From Orthonyx spaldingii (taxonomy: Eukaryota > Chordata > Aves > Passeriformes > Orthonychidae), in assembly GCA_013397795.1 (NCBI GenBank), contig VZTJ01005471.1, positions 257,653-321,652 on the forward strand: a DNA stretch of 64,000 nt. Reading direction: 5' to 3'. A program made the translations under genes and the position numbers. Of this stretch, positions 61,981 through 64,000 are shown one piece after another; the first letter of the stretch is position 1, and each line of letters begins with the position of its first letter. The notes under the pieces are model-generated. The model ran no database searches. It was given only the letters and a program-made list of their open reading frames with translations, and was not told the origin of the DNA.

Positions 61981-62535
61981 TTGCTCAAGTCACTGGTTAC
62001 AGAAGCTACCAGTTACTCCACACTCCAACCACCAGGAGCTACACTCCGGCGTGTCAAAATCCCCTTGCCAGGAATGTTCAGAGAGATCCGATGGCTCAGG
62101 AAAGAGGAACTGAAGGACAACAGCAGCTCGGTCTGCAAGTGTGACACAGCTCACCTATGTGCGATCCACAGGGCCTTTGACAAAATGAAGAACACATTGC
62201 AAAATATTTCCTTCGGGGCATGCCAGCGTGGCAGTGGCAATGAAGTGTACTCAGCACCAACACTGATGCCATGCAAGTCAACCACTGGAACTGAACTGCA
62301 CCCAACCAATAATTCCATTACATCACCAAGAACACAGATGGATGAGGATGCAATGTATAGTTTATCTCTTCTCTGGAGACTTCAAGTGCAAATGAGATCA
62401 CTGATTACATCCAGACTGGAGACACTGAGGCAGAAGGGCAGTGCAAACTTCTGTAGAGTGAAGAATTCCAGGCAAAAAATTTCTGTGTCTGACACTGGAA
62501 TTCATCACCCAAAACAGTATTTGGTACACAAATGA
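61981..62535 (+). other. 184-codon open frame, origin unknown
   Basis: The frame opens after TAG at 61978-61980 and has no ATG until codon 32 (about 62074). Its codons look balanced and partly G/C-ending (for example around 62095-62190). The product is basic, with scattered cysteines and no motif, signal peptide or membrane segment that I recognise. No strong splice donor occurs inside it. It may be a chance frame, a decayed retrocopy or a terminal exon; nothing decides between these. Confidence 0.12.
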
Positions 62536-64000
62536 CAGAGGCTGCCAGATGACCAGATGCATGTGCTTAAACAAGGTTTTACAGAGAGTTGCTTTTCTGT
62601 GTTTTCAAATACTTTGTTTTCAAGACTACAAATTCTTTAACGAAGAAGTGTTTACCTACAGGCATTTAATTTACAGACTTGGTATAAGAAGTCATTGTCA
62701 TTATGCCCATTACCAGAAAGGAGAAAAGGAATAAGAAAGAAGTGACCTGGTATTTCCCCAACGAGGTAGCAACAATGCCAGGAAAAGAACGTGGTCATCT
62801 AAGAACAGATAACTGGAGATTTAGTAAGAGCACAAACCTGACAGAGCCACAGGCTATTCTTTTAAGCCTAAAATTCTTTCTATGCAGGGATATAAAACCA
62901 AACCACCACCTACAGATCAAATAAGCTTGATTTCACCACGTTACGACTACATCATCACTTGACACGACGAAGCAAAGTGACACATTACAGTCGTTTAACA
63001 CAAGTAAGGGCTTCTCAGTTGTATTCAAGTGGCAATTGCCTTTGTGTGCATGTATTACTTAGCAATGAGGCATCTTTCTGCAGCACTTCTAGGAGACTGA
63101 TGGGGAGGAGAAGAATCCTAGCTAGAAATTAGGTAACACTGAATTCCAAATACTATGTAACATAAAGCTTTATGCACACAGTAACTAACTACTAACTTTG
63201 GAAAATACTGGGGACGTATATGAACCGCTCTGAAATAAAGCAGAAGACACGAGTAGGAGATCAGTATTACTTGAGATGAAGAATAAGAATTGAGAGAAAA
63301 GACAAACAGTGTTCAGGGAGCAATAAGGTAAAGAAATACCTTGAAAAATCTTTGATTTTTCTTTTTAATCTTGTATTTTGCTCCAAAACATATCCCGGAC
63401 ACCCAGAGAACAATGCAGGAAATCCCATATTCCACTGAAGGAGGATAAAACATTTCAGTAATTTGTCTTCCCTTTCTCCCCTTTCTGTGGTAGGGGCAGC
63501 TGTGTGAAACTCCTAGTTGTAATCTCAGAGGAAATGTCAGGGAGAAATGGCAATTGACAGGGAAGGAGATGGTGAACTCTTCTTTTATCAAACTGATGTT
63601 ACATACATGTATGTGTAGGTAAAAAAAAAAATTAAAATAATAAAAAATGCAGACATTGACCAAGCTCCAGCCCTGCCAGCGCAGCAGGCAGCACATTCCC
63701 AGTGCCTGCCCTCCTCAGGACACCGACTGCTGGAGCGAGTGCCACCAGTGACACACCAGGGTCCTGCAAAAGGAACTGCTCAGGAAGAAAAGGACTAAGG
63801 GATTCAATTCCATGACTTTTCCCCTGGACTGATTTTCAAAGGTAATACTTTTGCTTTTAATTCTTTAGAGTATAAGGGGAGGTTCTTTTTTCTTATAAGA
63901 ACATAACAGTTTTCCTATATTTTGCCTTCTAGCAAATCACCTGATCTCTTGTACGACAAAATGCGTTGTATTGGAAATTTAAATGGCATCATATGATGTG

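Larger units (their letters stand above)
55531..64000. other. Unique non-coding sequence, no gene recognised
   Basis: It contains a CpG-richer patch at 58620-58870, a 12-bp palindrome CATATGCATATG at 57479-57490, AT-rich low-complexity DNA at 59680-59715, and candidate exons at 58623-58683 (+), 59101-59138 (-) and 60333-60353 (+). It also holds the 184-codon frame at 61981-62535. I see no recognisable gene, RNA or dispersed repeat. Confidence 0.6.

Noticed and set aside
1..64000. tRNA, rRNA, CRISPR, operon or prophage content
   Set aside because: I scanned for cloverleaf-like boxes, regular spaced repeats and dense same-strand genes and saw none; the repeats and base composition are those of a bird nuclear genome.

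Overview
This window looks like vertebrate nuclear DNA from a bird. The clearest evidence is two CR1 LINE insertions with the typical avian CR1 3' end (55402-55530 and 38279-39535, both with sense on the minus strand) and a 536-bp solo LTR of the avian ERVL-like type (8385-8920, plus strand). Base composition is AT-leaning, repeat content is low, CpG is depleted, and there are no operons, Shine-Dalgarno-led genes, tRNAs, rRNAs or CRISPR arrays. A neoavian, perhaps passerine, source is likely but not proven.

Layout. Positions 1-8384 are unique sequence that starts in a C-rich/G-rich block, possibly the edge of a GC island outside the window. Positions 8385-8920 hold the solo LTR. Positions 8921-38278 are a long, mostly unique stretch with microsatellites, homopolymers, several perfect inverted repeats and a small GC-richer block at 17340-17600. 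Positions 38279-39535 hold an old, decayed CR1 with a recognisable remnant of its reverse-transcriptase ORF. Positions 39536-55401 are unique AT-rich sequence. Positions 55402-55530 hold a short, better preserved CR1 tail. Positions 55531-64000 are again unique, with one CpG-richer patch near 58620-58870.

No complete protein-coding gene can be supported. The longest open frames (246 codons at 13109-13849, 184 codons at 61981-62535, 163 codons at 19265-19756, 161 codons at 2875-3360) show no family I recognise. They are single frames without supporting structure. The window is best read as intergenic or intronic DNA.

I looked for exons by hand, as open stretches bounded by good splice sites on either strand. 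I list the best as low-confidence candidates, because a 64-kb vertebrate sequence contains many chance pseudo-exons. The most interesting are a CpG-rich possible terminal exon at 58623-58683 (+), 45-nt and 63-nt open exons at 36146-36190 (-) and 55255-55317 (-), a 113-nt open exon at 3982-4094 (-), and 18- to 24-nt in-frame microexon candidates. None can be chained into one gene from the sequence alone. Nothing points to a new enzyme or defence system. The things most worth testing are the exon candidates and the structured inverted repeats.
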